Of a stretch of 64,000 nucleotides of DNA, positions 56,249 through 63,740 are shown piece by piece. Each line of letters opens with the position of its first letter. Positions within the stretch are counted from its first letter, which is position 1. Both the position numbers and the translations under genes were made by a program. This DNA comes from Flavobacterium soyae. GTDB taxonomy: Bacteria > Bacteroidota > Bacteroidia > Flavobacteriales > Flavobacteriaceae. Under the pieces are notes generated by a model, which saw only the letters and a program-made list of their open reading frames with translations, searched no databases and had not been told where the DNA came from. The stretch spans positions 1 to 64,000 of the forward strand of contig NZ_JAJQXA010000010.1 of NCBI RefSeq assembly GCF_021245985.1, in the 5' to 3' direction.

Positions 56249-56314
56249 GTCACCCTGAGCGAGAAGTCGAAGGCTCGATTAATATAAAAGTGCTTCGATT
56301 TCGCTCAGCCTGAC
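56249..56314. repeat. GTCACCCTGAGCGA dispersed repeat
   Basis: Imperfect inverted repeat: GTCACCCTGAGCGA at 56249-56262 against TCGCTCAGCCTGAC at 56301-56314, with inner AGTCGAAG / GCTTCGA. A REP-type intergenic hairpin. The whole 336-bp gap 56229-56564 consists of such repeats and has no gene. Confidence 0.75.
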
Positions 56315-56323
56315 TAACGGATG

Positions 56324-56453
56324 AATAGCCTCCAGTTTTAACTGGAGGTTTTTTAGTTTCAACAACAAACGGCTTTAGCCTAAATACATTATTTTGGCTA
56401 AAGCCTTGTATGTATATCTATTCTCAAACCTCCAGTTAAAACTGGAGGCTATT
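56324..56453. repeat. Nested composite palindrome
   Basis: 28-bp perfect inverted arms (56324-56351 with 56426-56453); each arm is itself a palindrome CCTCCAGTTTTAACTGGAGG. In the middle lies a third hairpin GGCTTTAGCC (56371-56380) / GGCTAAAGCC (56396-56405). Confidence 0.9.
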
Positions 56454-56472
56454 AATCTTTCTTGAAAAGAAA

Positions 56473-56514
56473 AAACTTTTATAAAAGTTTTAAACTTTTA
56501 TAAAGGTTTTTTTC
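56473..56514. terminator. AT-rich palindromes near the cvpA 3' end
   Basis: AAACTTTTATAAAAGTTT is a perfect palindrome, repeated imperfectly once and flanked by A and T runs. It could end cvpA (minus) and the GH95 transcript (plus). A further small palindrome TTAAACCCGACAGGTTTAA follows near 56531-56550. Confidence 0.5.
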
Positions 56515-56564
56515 TAATTGATAAATATGATTAAACCCGACAGGTTTAATTATTCGTACAGATA

Positions 56565-57113
56565 TTATTCTTCTTTAGCAGTTTCTTTTTCTTCTTCAGA
56601 TTTTTCAGTCTGCTTTTCTTTAAAAGTTTCGTACCATTTTTCAATAGAAGGATAAACAAAAGCAGCCACTTTTTTCACCGGATTATAGAAAATAGATTTA
56701 TCTAAAGTTTCTTTTTTAGCGAAAGTATTATTGAAGTTAATTTTTTCAAACAGAGCAATAAAAATACTTAAAATCAGGATTGTTTTTAAGATTCTGAAAA
56801 ATCCTCCGCCTAATTTATTCATCCAGCCCAGCATTGCAAAATCAGCAATTCCGGTTAATATTTTAGCAAGGAAATAAACACCAATTACTACCAAAATAAA
56901 AGTTAGGACAAAAGCCGTAATCTGAATATTACTTGGATTCCATGAAACATGTTTTGAAATCATGCCAGCTATTAAAGAAGAAAATTTAATCGCAAGATAA
57001 ATCCCTAATAGCAGCGAAATAAAAGAAGCAACTTCTACAAAAAGACCGTTTTTAATTCCTTTATAAAGACTATAAATTAAAAGCGCGGCAACGATAATAT
57101 CAAAAAAACTCAT
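56565..57113 (-). CDS. CvpA-family inner-membrane protein
   Basis: 182 residues with four hydrophobic helices (about 5-20, 27-48, 65-90, 105-122) and the family N-terminus FFDIIVAALLIYSLYKGIKNGLF. The tail (~145-182) is charged and Glu/Lys-rich (KEKQTEKSEEEKETAKEE). Relatives are linked to colicin V production, envelope stress and purine metabolism loci, with no settled biochemical role. Monocistronic, with a -7 element. Confidence 0.9.
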   Translation of the reverse strand: MSFFDIIVAALLIYSLYKGIKNGLFVEVASFISLLLGIYLAIKFSSLIAGMISKHVSWNPSNIQITAFVLTFILVVIGVYFLAKILTGIADFAMLGWMNKLGGGFFRILKTILILSIFIALFEKINFNNTFAKKETLDKSIFYNPVKKVAAFVYPSIEKWYETFKEKQTEKSEEEKETAKEE

Positions 57114-57137
57114 GTTTTGGTATGTTTAATAAAGGCG

Positions 57138-57145
57138 CAAATATA
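57138..57145 (-). promoter_or_regulatory. cvpA -7 promoter element
   Basis: TATATTTG on the minus strand, 25 bases before the ATG. Confidence 0.5.
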
Positions 57146-57272
57146 TGTTTTTTTAAGGTTCAGAGGCTCGGTGTTGCAAAGGTTCAGCCATTTTTAATCT
57201 TGATTTATCTAATATTTAAAATCTATGTTTCTATGTGTTTAATTTTTTTAACGTGTTTGAATTTGAACTGTG

Positions 57273-57280
57273 TATCTTTG
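57273..57280 (+). promoter_or_regulatory. -7 promoter element of the 57378 gene
   Basis: TATCTTTG; predicted leader of about 90 bases, which contains an imperfect repeat of AATCTAA / CAGATT words. Confidence 0.45.
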
Positions 57281-57377
57281 CAAATCAAATTTTAGAATTC
57301 AGATTGCGATTCTGCCCCCTTCAGAATCAGATTTTTCAGCAATCTAATATCTAAAATCAACAATCTAAAATCATATA

Positions 57378-57734
57378 ATGTCTAGAGATATACAACTAAA
57401 AGAGCGCTGGGAAAAGCTCGTCGATATACTTTCAAATCAATTTTCGCAAGGCGAAGACTTAGATTTAGATGCCATAATTTACCTAATTGGAGTTCAGGAA
57501 CTCGGAAAAATACACCGTGAATTCAAAAAAGATGAAAAACTAAACTTAATGCATATCGCGATCTGCAGATTGCTGGAGCCTTACGGGTTTTATGAATTTG
57601 ATTTTTTTGATTCAGAAGGCTGGCCGCATTACAAAGTAAAAGAACAATTGCCTGCACTAAAAGCCGGGGAACAATCTGTTTTAATGAAAGAAGCAATTGT
57701 AAATTATTTTTTAGAAAGAAAACTTATTGAGTAG
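57378..57734 (+). CDS. Conserved-looking small acidic protein, unknown
   Basis: 118 residues, no signal peptide or membrane segment. Sequence is helical and charged (LKERWEKLVDILSNQFSQGEDLDLDAIIYLIGVQELG; EQSVLMKEAIVNYFLERKLIE). It has a clear start with an upstream promoter element and codon use like its neighbours, so I consider it real. I do not recognise a functional family. Confidence 0.8.
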   Translation: MSRDIQLKERWEKLVDILSNQFSQGEDLDLDAIIYLIGVQELGKIHREFKKDEKLNLMHIAICRLLEPYGFYEFDFFDSEGWPHYKVKEQLPALKAGEQSVLMKEAIVNYFLERKLIE

Positions 57735-57812
57735 TTTTTAGTTTACAGTCGCAGTCTCAGTTTTCAGAACTAAAAACTTCAACTTACACTTTCAACTAAA
57801 AATTTCACAAAG

Positions 57813-58340
57813 ATGTGTAGATATGCAATGACTTCCTATAAACCTCATTATGCCTGTTTTAATTGTCGAAAAACATTTAAAAGAAGACTTAAAAGTGATG
57901 TAAAAGATGGTACAGAATTAAATTATGAAGCCAAATGCCCTGAATGTGGCGAGTTAACGGCAAATATGGGACTTGATTTTGAATCTCCAAAAAAGGATGA
58001 TGTAAAAAAATGGGAACATATTAAAAATTTATATACTGTAGGGATTACATTCCATTCTTGTGGATGCAGCGGCCCTGGTTATATTCCGAATTCAAAAGAA
58101 AAATTAATCCAATATTTTGAGGAACTAAAAGAAACCTATCTTAAAAATATGGATTTTTGGCGTACAAGAATCGAACCATCTAATAATCGGGAAAGAGATC
58201 GTGATTGGACTAAAAATGCAATTGAGTTAGCAAGTGTAGCATCAAGATATGGAAAAGAAATTGTTAAAAATCAGGATGGTATAAATTATTGGCATAAAAA
58301 AATTACTGAAGTTGAAACTAAATTGAATCTGATAAAATAA
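57813..58340 (+). CDS. Zinc-ribbon-containing protein, unknown
   Basis: 175 residues, cytoplasmic. Near the N-terminus CFNC (15-18) and CPEC (~42-45) form a four-Cys zinc-ribbon pattern; a further SCGC follows near 82-85. The C-terminal half is helical and charged (KEKLIQYFEELKETYLKNMDFWRTRIEP). I do not know a function. It stands alone between two housekeeping regions. Confidence 0.78.
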   Translation: MCRYAMTSYKPHYACFNCRKTFKRRLKSDVKDGTELNYEAKCPECGELTANMGLDFESPKKDDVKKWEHIKNLYTVGITFHSCGCSGPGYIPNSKEKLIQYFEELKETYLKNMDFWRTRIEPSNNRERDRDWTKNAIELASVASRYGKEIVKNQDGINYWHKKITEVETKLNLIK

Positions 58341-58512
58341 TTTTAAATACATAGTTTATAAGATACAATTCAATGTGAAAAATTTAATGATTTTTTGAGT
58401 TGATTTATAAATAAAAATCCTTTTTTACGTTGTTTATAAATACTAATTTGAAGGAACTCTTAGTCACAAAGGAAACTTTCAACTTTAAACATTAAACTTG
58501 AAACAAATTACT

Positions 58513-58520
58513 TAAATTTG
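58513..58520 (+). promoter_or_regulatory. pheS -7 promoter element
   Basis: TAAATTTG, 22 bases before the pheS ATG. Confidence 0.5.
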
Positions 58521-58542
58521 TACTCTCAATTATCGAAGGAAA

Positions 58543-59562
58543 ATGATAGATAAGATCAAACAACATATAGAGGAAGCTAAAGCCTTTAATGAGAAAAATA
58601 AAGAATCGTTAGAACAATTCCGTATTAAATATTTAGGAAGTAAGGGTTTATTGAAAGAACTTTTTACTGAATTTAAAAATATTCCAAACGATCAGAAAAA
58701 AGACTTTGGACAAGTAATTAATACCTTAAAAGCTGTTGCTGAAGAAAAAGTAAAGGTTATTCAGGAAGAACTTGAAAGCAAAGAAGAAACAAAAGGGATT
58801 TTTGGTGATTTAACGCGTGCTGCAGAACCGGTAATTGTTGGTTCCCGTCATCCTATTTCTATCGTAAAAAATCAGATTATAGATATTTTTGCCAATATTG
58901 GATTCAACGTTTCTGAAGGTCCGGAAATCGAAGACGACTGGCATAACTTTACTGCATTAAATTTGCCAGAATATCATCCGGCGCGTGATATGCAGGATAC
59001 ATTTTTCATCCAGACAAATCCTGATGTGTTATTGCGTACGCATACATCATCTGTTCAGGTGCGTTATATGGAAAATCATAAACCGCCAATTCGTACTATT
59101 TCACCGGGACGTGTTTTCCGTAACGAAGCCATTTCATCACGTTCGCACTGTATTTTCCATCAGGTAGAAGGATTGTATATTGACAAAGATGTTTCTTTTG
59201 CAGATTTAAAACAGACGTTACTTTATTTTACTAAAGAAATGTTTGGTAAATCTAAAATCCGTCTTCGTCCGTCTTATTTCCCATTTACAGAGCCAAGTGC
59301 TGAAATTGATATTTATTGGGGACTAAAAACTGAAACCGATTACCGTATAACTAAAGGAACTGGCTGGTTAGAAATTGGAGGATGCGGAATGGTTGATCCA
59401 AACGTTTTGAAAAACTGTGATATTAATCCAGACGAATACAATGGTTTTGCTTTTGGAATGGGAGTAGAGCGTATTGCCATGCTTTTATACCAAATTGGCG
59501 ATATCCGTATGTTCTATGAAAATGATGTTCGTTTCTTAGAGCAGTTTAAAGCAAATATTTAA
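58543..59562 (+). CDS. pheS: Phenylalanine--tRNA ligase alpha subunit
   Basis: 339 residues, standard length. Catalytic subunit of the (alpha beta)2 enzyme that charges tRNA-Phe. N-terminal coiled coil (~1-90), then class II catalytic domain with [11 protein letters not shown], motif 2 ([23 protein letters not shown]), [10 protein letters not shown] and motif 3 ([15 protein letters not shown]). pheT is not adjacent in this window, so the two subunits are encoded apart here, a common situation in Bacteroidetes. Own promoter element. Confidence 0.97.
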   Translation: MIDKIKQHIEEAKAFNEKNKESLEQFRIKYLGSKGLLKELFTEFKNIPNDQKKDFGQVINTLKAVAEEKVKVIQEELESKEETKGIFGDLTRAAEPVIVGSRHPISIVKNQIIDIFANIGFNVSEGPEIEDDWHNFTALNLPEYHPARDMQDTFFIQTNPDVLLRTHTSSVQVRYMENHKPPIRTISPGRVFRNEAISSRSHCIFHQVEGLYIDKDVSFADLKQTLLYFTKEMFGKSKIRLRPSYFPFTEPSAEIDIYWGLKTETDYRITKGTGWLEIGGCGMVDPNVLKNCDINPDEYNGFAFGMGVERIAMLLYQIGDIRMFYENDVRFLEQFKANI

Positions 59563-59579
59563 TTTAAGTCTAAAAAGTC

Positions 59580-59640
59580 ATAAAGTCGAAAGTCAAAAGT
59601 CTCAAAGTAATGGCTTTTGACTTTCGATTTTTGACTTTAT
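59580..59640. terminator. Hairpin after pheS
   Basis: 13-bp perfect inner arms CGAAAGTCAAAAG (59587-59599) / CTTTTGACTTTCG (59614-59626) and outer ATAAAGTC / GACTTTAT. It separates pheS from the next gene; the T run is weak, so it could also be a REP-like element. Confidence 0.6.
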
Positions 59641-59654
59641 AACTTTTGACTCAT

Positions 59655-60062
59655 ATGAAAAAAGATATAATAATTCCGGAAGTTGAAAACGTGTTTCTAG
59701 CTGCGGTGCAAGAATGGAGTGATGATTTTATGGAAAAAGTGTGGTACGCTTATTTGGTTAATGACAGTGATTTTAACTTAGATAGCGTAATGGTAGTTTC
59801 AAAAGCTTTTGGAACTATTGATGGCGAAATGAAAAAAACTTCAATCTTACGTCATGCATTTGTTGAGGTTCCTTCGGTTTCTGTTGTGAAGATAGAATTG
59901 GTAGAAAAGAGTCTTTTAGCGCTTAATAACGAGTTTATGGTAACTTTCTTTATCGGAAATACTTTGTACGATAAGAAGTTTATTTTTAAAGCCAATTCGC
60001 TTGACGAAAACAATACAGAAGAAGTGCCGATTTTGTTTGTTGAAGGGGTTATGGTGAAGTAG
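59655..60062 (+). CDS. Small cytoplasmic protein, unknown
   Basis: 135 residues from ATG at 59655 (MKKDIIIPEVENV). A TTG three codons upstream (59646) is open but less likely. No signal peptide, no membrane segment, beta-rich sequence (SVVKIELVEKSLLALNNEF; VTFFIGNTLYDKKFIF). Not recognised. It is bounded by a hairpin upstream and a good terminator downstream, so it seems a separate unit after pheS. Confidence 0.8.
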   Translation: MKKDIIIPEVENVFLAAVQEWSDDFMEKVWYAYLVNDSDFNLDSVMVVSKAFGTIDGEMKKTSILRHAFVEVPSVSVVKIELVEKSLLALNNEFMVTFFIGNTLYDKKFIFKANSLDENNTEEVPILFVEGVMVK

Positions 60063-60119
60063 AGTTTCAAAGAGGAAAGAAGCAAGAGAAAAGATTAGAC
60101 TTAAATAGAATAAAGAAGA

Positions 60120-60157
60120 AAGAGCCAAGACTGAAAATTCAGTTTGGCTCTTTTTTT
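60120..60157 (+). terminator. Terminator after the 59655 gene
   Basis: AGAGCCAAGACTGA with TCAGTTTGGCTCT (one bulged G), short loop, followed by T7-8. Confidence 0.88.
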
Positions 60158-60213
60158 ATCTTAGCAGAGAAGTCTTTACTCTTGCTTCTTGTCTCTTTTC
60201 ACTAAAAAAAAAC

Positions 60214-61209
60214 TTAATCCAAAGACTCCGTCAATTTCTTAAATACAGACTTCGCATCTTTTCCATCATATAAAACCGCATAAACAGCGTCTATAATAGG
60301 CGTTTTTGCTCCGTAACCCTGATTTAGTTTATAAGCACTTTTTGTTGCGTAATAACCTTCGGCAACCATGCTCATTTCCATCATGGCACTTTTTACTGTA
60401 TATCCTTTTCCAATCATGTTTCCGAACATTCTGTTTCTTGAGAAAACGGAATATCCTGTAACTAATAAATCTCCTAAATAAGCAGAATCATTGATGTTGC
60501 GTTTCATCTTATGAACTTTACGGATGAATTTTTTCATTTCGCGAATTCCGTTACTCATCATAACCGATTGGAAATTATCTCCATAACCTAAACCGTGAGC
60601 AATTCCGGCAGCGATTGCATAAATGTTTTTAAGCATTGCTGCATATTCGGTACCAATAATATCATCAGAGATTTTAGCTTTAATATAATTTCCTGACAAT
60701 GATTTTGCAACTGTACGGGCTTTTTCGGGATCTCCGCACGCAATTGTTAAGTACGAAAGTCTTTCAAGAGCAACTTCCTCCGCATGGCAAGGACCTGTAA
60801 TAACACCAATATTATAATAAGGAATATCGTATTGAATGTGAAAGTGTTCACCAACGATTAAACTTGTTTCAGGAACAATTCCTTTAATGGCAGAAAAAAT
60901 GATTTTATCAGCTAATGAAACCGTCATGTTTCTTAATTCGGCATCTAAAAAAGCAGATGGAATCGCAAAAATAATATAATCAGCAAATTCAATTGCTTCG
61001 TTTATATTGCTTGTTAATTTAAGTTTGTTTGTGTCAAACTCAACAGAACTTAAATAATTTGGATTGTGTTTGTATTTTTGGATATGTTCGATTGCAGATT
61101 CATTACGCATATACCAGGCAATTTCTGAAAGATTCACACATAGCATTTTTGTAATTGCCGTTGCCCAGCTTCCTCCTCCAATTACTGCAAATTTTAATTT
61201 TCCGCTCAT
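60214..61209 (-). CDS. gpsA: NAD(P)H-dependent glycerol-3-phosphate dehydrogenase
   Basis: 331 residues. Reduces dihydroxyacetone phosphate to sn-glycerol-3-phosphate for phospholipid synthesis. N-terminal Rossmann motif VIGGGSWATAITKML (~9-23), IFAIPSAFL, GPCHAEEVA and the catalytic-domain segment GTEYAAMLKNIYAIAAG. Cytoplasmic. Gly-Gly-Gly-Ser-Trp replaces the more common GAGSWG, still a normal dinucleotide-binding loop. Short leader after a TACTTTTG element. Confidence 0.96.
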   Translation of the reverse strand: MSGKLKFAVIGGGSWATAITKMLCVNLSEIAWYMRNESAIEHIQKYKHNPNYLSSVEFDTNKLKLTSNINEAIEFADYIIFAIPSAFLDAELRNMTVSLADKIIFSAIKGIVPETSLIVGEHFHIQYDIPYYNIGVITGPCHAEEVALERLSYLTIACGDPEKARTVAKSLSGNYIKAKISDDIIGTEYAAMLKNIYAIAAGIAHGLGYGDNFQSVMMSNGIREMKKFIRKVHKMKRNINDSAYLGDLLVTGYSVFSRNRMFGNMIGKGYTVKSAMMEMSMVAEGYYATKSAYKLNQGYGAKTPIIDAVYAVLYDGKDAKSVFKKLTESLD

Positions 61210-61227
61210 TATTTTAATAATTTAAAA

Positions 61228-61235
61228 CAAAAGTA
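61228..61235 (-). promoter_or_regulatory. gpsA -7 promoter element
   Basis: TACTTTTG on the minus strand, 19 bases before the ATG. Confidence 0.5.
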
Positions 61236-61444
61236 CTTAATAATGTAGTAATAATACAAAATCTGATTTAAGAAATTTGACGAAAGTCTTTAATTTCAAT
61301 GGTTTTCAGCATGTTTGGGTAAAATAAAAAATATTTTTAACAAGTATGCAATAAAGAATAAAAAGGTACGTTGTAACTAATTGTAAATTAGAATTTAATG
61401 AATTTATCAAGAATTGAGTTAGTTAGTTTTGTTTTAGTATTTTG

Positions 61445-61481
61445 AAAAGGCGTTCCTAAACTTGTTAAGAACGCCTTTTTT
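61445..61481 (+). terminator. Hairpin with T run in a 350-bp gene-free gap
   Basis: 11-bp perfect arms AAAAGGCGTTC (61445-61455) / GAACGCCTTTT (61469-61479) with T6 on the plus strand. The gap 61210-61559 has no protein gene on the plus strand upstream of it. On the minus strand it could serve the alcohol dehydrogenase gene, though the T run there is weaker. Confidence 0.75.
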
Positions 61482-61490
61482 ATTAGTTGG

Positions 61491-61554
61491 CAGTGATCCG
61501 TTTTTTAGTGCTCACTTTTTACACTTTGGCTGACCACTAAAAAACTGATCACTG
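61491..61554. repeat. Inverted repeat after the alcohol dehydrogenase gene
   Basis: 20-bp arms, one mismatch: CAGTGATCCGTTTTTTAGTG (61491-61510) and its complement (61535-61554). It ends 5 bp from the stop codon of the minus-strand gene; REP-like or terminator. Confidence 0.7.
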
Positions 61555-61559
61555 ATTAC

Positions 61560-62717
61560 TTAATAACTAAGCTCCACAATAGATTTCACTTTATCTAAAG
61601 TTACCAGTTGATTTTCGCCTAAACCTTTCCAGCCCCTTTCGTCGAAACGATTTACGATAAAATCTGCAGTTTTGGTATAATCATCTGTATATTGAGAAAG
61701 TTTTGTGTCCATTCCCATTGTATGGAAAAACTCAACCGTTTTATTAATCGCTTCTTTTGCCACTTCGTCATCAGAACCAGAAAGGTTGAAAATACGTCTT
61801 CCGTATTGTGCTAATTTCCCTTTTTTAGTTTCAAACATTACATTATATAAACTAGGGCCTATAATTGCCAAAGTTCTCGCATGATCAATTCCGTAAAGAG
61901 CCGTTAATTCGTGGCCAATCATATGTGTTGCCCAATCACTTGGAACACCTTTCTGGATTAATCCGTTTAATGCCATTGTACAGCTCCACATAAAGTTTGA
62001 AGCCAAAGCATAATCATTAGGGTTTTCAACCACTTTTGGGCCAACTTCAATTAAAGTCTGCAAAATTCCTTCGGCAATTCTGTCTTGCAGATAACCTTCG
62101 TGCGGATACGTTAAATATTGTTCCATTACGTGCGTGAAAGCATCTACAACACCGTTTTGAATTTGTCTTTTTGGTAAAGATTCAATTACAGTTGGGTCGC
62201 AGATAGAAAATTTTGGGAATAATGCGCTTCCGCCAAAAGCCAGTTTTTCCTGTGTAGATGCAATTGTAACAACAGATCCTGAATTCATTTCGCTTCCTGT
62301 CGCCGGAAGCGTTAAAACAGTTCCGAATGGTACAGCGTTTTCTTTAATCAGAATTCGTTTTTGTAAAATATCAATCGGATTTCCTTCAAAATTAACGGCT
62401 GCCGAAATAAATTTCACACCATCAATTACAGATCCGCCGCCCACGGCAAGAATGAAATTAATTTTCTTTGCTTTGATAACTTCAACAGCTTTCATCAAAG
62501 TTTCAAAATGCGGATTTGGCTCAATTCCTCCAAATTCTACAATTTCAAAGCCTTTTATGTTTGCGATTACCTGATCGTAAACACCATTTTTAAAAATACT
62601 TCCACCTCCATAAGCCAAAAGAATTTTTGCGTCTTTTGGAACTAAAGTCGAAAGTTTTTCAATTTGTCCTTTTCCGAAAATTAAATTTGTCGGATTATAT
62701 AATTCAAAGTTTAGCAT
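61560..62717 (-). CDS. Iron-containing alcohol dehydrogenase (YqhD/BdhA-like)
   Basis: 385 residues. Group III metal-dependent dehydrogenase: GGGSVIDGVKF nucleotide site, LPATGSEMNSGSVVT, and metal ligands Asp and His in VDAFTHVMEQY plus two His in HMIGHELTALYGIDHARTLA. Likely reduces aldehydes with NAD(P)H; exact substrate unknown. Cytoplasmic. The leader contains a CTTAGNNN octamer array. Confidence 0.93.
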   Translation of the reverse strand: MLNFELYNPTNLIFGKGQIEKLSTLVPKDAKILLAYGGGSIFKNGVYDQVIANIKGFEIVEFGGIEPNPHFETLMKAVEVIKAKKINFILAVGGGSVIDGVKFISAAVNFEGNPIDILQKRILIKENAVPFGTVLTLPATGSEMNSGSVVTIASTQEKLAFGGSALFPKFSICDPTVIESLPKRQIQNGVVDAFTHVMEQYLTYPHEGYLQDRIAEGILQTLIEVGPKVVENPNDYALASNFMWSCTMALNGLIQKGVPSDWATHMIGHELTALYGIDHARTLAIIGPSLYNVMFETKKGKLAQYGRRIFNLSGSDDEVAKEAINKTVEFFHTMGMDTKLSQYTDDYTKTADFIVNRFDERGWKGLGENQLVTLDKVKSIVELSY

Positions 62718-62727
62718 GATTTTTTTT

Positions 62728-62763
62728 AAAGTTTCTAAGATGCTAAGTTTCTAAGGGGCTAAG
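62728..62763 (-). repeat. CTTAGNNN octamer array, copy 3
   Basis: Minus strand: CTTAGCCC, CTTAGAAA, CTTAGCAT, CTTAGAAA, then CTTT. It lies 11 bp before the dehydrogenase ATG and downstream of its -7 element, so it should be transcribed. Confidence 0.8.
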
Positions 62764-62771
62764 TTTTTTTT

Positions 62772-62779
62772 CAAACTTA
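62772..62779 (-). promoter_or_regulatory. -7 promoter element of the alcohol dehydrogenase
   Basis: TAAGTTTG on the minus strand; leader of about 48 bases containing the octamer array. Confidence 0.5.
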
Positions 62780-62850
62780 ATATTTTAGATCTTTAGCATC
62801 TTTGTGTTATTTATTATTTCAATTTATTGATTAAGATTTAAACGATAAGT

Positions 62851-62896
62851 TGCTAAAATCTTAGAACCTTAGTAACTTAGAGCCTTAGCATCTTAG
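62851..62896 (+). repeat. CTTAGNNN octamer array, copy 4 (opposite strand)
   Basis: Plus strand: CTAAAAT, CTTAGAAC, CTTAGTAA, CTTAGAGC, CTTAGCAT, CTTAG. It overlaps the stop codon of the DJ-1 gene and is inverted relative to copy 3, so the two can pair (CTTAGCATCTTAG with its complement at 62735-62747). Confidence 0.8.
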
Positions 62897-63654
62897 TTTA
62901 ATTGATCTAATAATTTTCCTGCTACCAATTTAGATGACGCCGGGTTTTGACCTGTAATTAAAAGTCCGTCTTCAACGGCATACGGCTGCCAGTTTGCACC
63001 TTTAGAAAAAATTGCTCCGTTTGATGCCAAAGCATCTTCTAATAAAAATGGAACAACTTTAGTTAATCCTACAGCTTCTTCTTCAGCATTTGTAAATCCG
63101 GTTACTTTTTTGCCTTTTACTAAATAATCGCCTTTTACTTTTACATTTTTCAAAACTGCCGGAGCATGACATACAAAAGCTACAGGTTTCTTATGGGTAT
63201 AAAAAGCTTCAATTAAGGCAATAGAATTCTTGTCCTCAACTAAATCCCAAAGTGGTCCGTGTCCTCCAGGATAAAAAACTGCATCGTAATCTTTTTGATT
63301 GACGGTTGATAGCTTCAGCGTGTTTTTTAATTTCTCTTGTAAAACTTTATCAGCGTCAAAACGTTTTGTGTCTTCTGTAGCAGATGCCGGATCGGCACTT
63401 TTTGGATCAATTGGCGGCTGTCCTCCAAGTGGAGAAGCAATTGTAATTTCTACTCCCTGATCTAATAATTCATAATAAGGCGCAGCAAATTCTTCAGACC
63501 AGAACCCTGTTTTTTCTCCAGTATTGCCCAGCTTATCATTACTGGTAACAATAAATAATACTTTTTTCATACCTTTTTTATTTAATTTTTGAGCTACAGC
63601 TGAAACACCTGCAGTGGTAAATGCAATTATTGCGAGTAATGCTATTTTTTTCAT
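62893..63654 (-). CDS. Exported DJ-1/PfpI-family protein
   Basis: 253 residues with signal peptide (IALLAIIAFTTAGVSAVAQ, ~3-21), so probably periplasmic, which is unusual for the family. Hsp31/DJ-1-like fold: VLFIVTSNDKLG, YPGGHGPLWDL and the nucleophile elbow FVCHAPA with the catalytic Cys and His. Relatives are chaperones, glyoxalase III or deglycases; which applies here is open. Divergent from a LysR regulator that may control it. Confidence 0.92.
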   Translation of the reverse strand: MKKIALLAIIAFTTAGVSAVAQKLNKKGMKKVLFIVTSNDKLGNTGEKTGFWSEEFAAPYYELLDQGVEITIASPLGGQPPIDPKSADPASATEDTKRFDADKVLQEKLKNTLKLSTVNQKDYDAVFYPGGHGPLWDLVEDKNSIALIEAFYTHKKPVAFVCHAPAVLKNVKVKGDYLVKGKKVTGFTNAEEEAVGLTKVVPFLLEDALASNGAIFSKGANWQPYAVEDGLLITGQNPASSKLVAGKLLDQLN

Positions 63655-63671
63655 AAGATTAAAATTTTTGA

Positions 63672-63679
63672 CAAATTTA
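63672..63679 (-). promoter_or_regulatory. -7 promoter element of the DJ-1/PfpI gene
   Basis: TAAATTTG on the minus strand, 18 bases before the ATG. Confidence 0.5.
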
Positions 63680-63713
63680 CGCCGAAAGTGATATCAGTAA
63701 AAATAAAATAAAC

Positions 63714-63730
63714 TATGTTTGTCATAAACA
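63714..63730 (+). promoter_or_regulatory. LysR promoter element overlapping a LysR-type box
   Basis: TATGTTTG (63714-63721) matches the -7 consensus for the LysR gene. It overlaps TGTTTGTCATAAACA (63716-63730), a T-N11-A dyad of the kind bound by LysR regulators, which suggests autoregulation and control of the divergent gene. Confidence 0.5.
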
Positions 63731-63740
63731 AATTTATATC

